NCBI GenBank assembly: GCA_036013505.1
Contig: CP107851.1
Span: forward strand, 9,782,001 to 9,846,000
DNA from: Streptomyces sp. NBC_00510
Lineage (GTDB): Bacteria > Actinomycetota > Actinomycetes > Streptomycetales > Streptomycetaceae
Length of the DNA: 64,000 nucleotides
Reading direction: 5' to 3'
Under the pieces are notes generated by a model. That model was not told where the DNA came from, searched no databases, and saw only the letters and a list, made by a program, of their open reading frames with translations. This document shows positions 63,093-64,000 of this stretch, piece after piece (positions within the stretch are counted from its first letter, which is position 1; each line of letters opens with the position of its first letter). A program made the translations under genes and the position numbers.

Positions 63093-63389
63093 TTACTTTG
63101 GGCTGTAGTACAGCCGGAGGAAGTCTTCCATTGCCGCGTTGACGCCGTCGTGGTCGCCGGTGGCAAGCAGGTCGAGCAGCAGTCCGCGGACGGCGCCGAG
63201 TCCCAGCCTGGCACGGTTGCGGGCCAGGGCGGGGTCGGTCCCTGTGGCGATCTCGGCGGCCGCGAGTGGCTCCAGCCAGTCGTTGACGAGTCCGTCGAGG
63301 GCGGGGACGGCTACGCACCGGCCCCACAGTGCCTGTGCGCAGATCTCGAAGAAGAGCCGTTCCTGATTGGCAAGCCGGGGGTCTGCCGT
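63093..63389 (-). pseudogene. TetR-family C-terminal fragment
   Basis: The minus strand reads DPRLANQERLFFEICAQALW, then LDGLVNDWLEPLAAAEI, ARLGLGAVRGLLLDLLATGD and AAMEDFLRLYY, the typical ligand-domain end of a TetR regulator. The DNA-binding half is missing. At 63389 it meets, in a different frame, the fragment of an unrelated gene, so the junction marks a deletion or recombination. Confidence 0.65.
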
Positions 63390-63789
63390 CCCGGTGGAAG
63401 CCCAGCTCCTGCAGCTCAGGCAGCGCCCGGACACGGAAACCTGCAGCGTGTTCGACCGCCTGCGCCACCTTCTGTAGCCGATCCTGCTGGCGCCTGTCCC
63501 GCGACTGCTTGCGCACCACCACACACGCCGCCGGATACTCGGCGATCCGCCGTAGCAACGCGGCATCGTCCACCCACAAGAACGCACCCAGCATCGCTGG
63601 CCCCAGACTGCGCGAACGGCGCTGCTGCTCCAGCTCACGACGGAATGTGTCAATCCCGCCGATGAGGCCAGCCAGTACATTCGTGCCGAACGGCACGTGC
63701 TGCCAGTCCTTCTGCAGGACTGCCTTCACGTTGAACTGATCGGGAAACGACAGACTCAAACTCCCCCTCGTGCCGCCCAGCTTTATGAC
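63390..63789 (-). pseudogene. Fragment of a PLD-like / DUF protein
   Basis: The minus strand reads GTRGSLSLSFPDQFNVKAVL, WQHVPFGTNVLAGLIGGIDT, LGAFLWVDDAALLRRIAEYP, AACVVVRKQSRDRRQQ and ALPELQELG. It resembles the N-terminal part of actinobacterial proteins with a phospholipase-D-like fold, though the family is uncertain. No proper start codon was found (the frame begins near GTC ATA AAG CTG), and the 3' part is lost at the junction with the TetR fragment. Confidence 0.5.
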
Positions 63790-63831
63790 GTGGCCGGTCC
63801 CTGGCAGACGCCGCCCCCACCGCCAGTGTTG

Positions 63832-63895
63832 TGTCTCAGGACATCTATGGGATCGGCGGGGTGTCTCTCTGGTGGGCCGCAGACGAGTTGAGACA
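63832..63895. repeat. Inverted repeat TGTCTCA / TGAGACA near right edge
   Basis: Perfect 7-bp arms 50 bases apart (63832-63838 and 63889-63895). It resembles insertion-sequence termini, but the window ends before an element could be confirmed. Confidence 0.3.
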
Positions 63896-64000
63896 GCAGG
63901 GGCAGTGGTCTTGTGATCGTGTGCGCGCCTGCCCAGGCAGTGTCCCACCTTGCTTGAGACTGCTGCGGATGTGTTGAGAGGCCCGGGGGAGCCTACGAGA

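Overview
The window is high-GC actinobacterial DNA, most likely from a Streptomyces chromosome (probably an arm). The case rests on strong G/C third positions, frequent GTG starts, a SARP-type regulator, a giant LuxR/LAL ATPase regulator, large secreted subtilases, a GH27 alpha-galactosidase and many one-component regulators. I saw no rRNA, tRNA, CRISPR array or replication origin. All calls come from reading the sequence; no database search was run.

Layout. 1-8093 (minus): one huge secreted YD/RHS-repeat protein whose C-terminus lies beyond the left edge. 8.5-13.3 kb: small membrane or secreted proteins among decayed gene fragments (an MFS transporter, a DinB polymerase tail, unidentified pieces) and strong hairpin terminators. 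13.3-20.4 kb: regulator/transport modules (GlxA-type activator divergent from a membrane protein; TetR divergent from a DHA2-type MFS pump, with a frameshifted GNAT gene downstream), a short DUF2267 gene and a truncated SARP. 20.9-31.4 kb: secreted hydrolases, namely two divergent subtilases of more than 1100 residues around an IS110 remnant, then an alpha-galactosidase facing the second protease across three hairpins.

31.9-41.3 kb: DHFR-family reductase, hemerythrin-domain protein, two small unknown proteins, two AraC-type regulators, a coiled-coil winged-helix protein, a membrane-anchored Mrr-like nuclease, a membrane protein gene broken by an in-frame TAG, and remnants of ISAs1, IS200/IS605 and IS256-type elements. 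41.3-50.2 kb: alpha/beta hydrolase, LAL regulator, HSL-type esterase, OhrR-like MarR, ECF-type sigma factor and epoxide hydrolase; related TAGTGC-type sequences occur upstream of the LAL and MarR genes. 50.7-58.9 kb: flavoprotein disulfide reductase, VOC protein, DUF4241 protein, polytopic membrane protein, IclR regulator, and an HxlR/DUF302 pair. 59.2-62.9 kb: amidase, then a TetR gene and an SDR gene carrying near-identical inverted copies of one operator-like sequence. 62.9-64 kb: two fused gene fragments and a possible IS end.

The main themes are local regulator-target pairs with visible palindromes, secreted degradative enzymes, and an unusual density of broken genes. I did not find a clearly new multi-gene system. 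The best leads are the tnpB-less IS200/IS605-type hairpin array near 40.7-41.0 kb, the paired TetR/SDR operators, the shared motif around the LAL and MarR genes, and the unseen C-terminus of the RHS protein.
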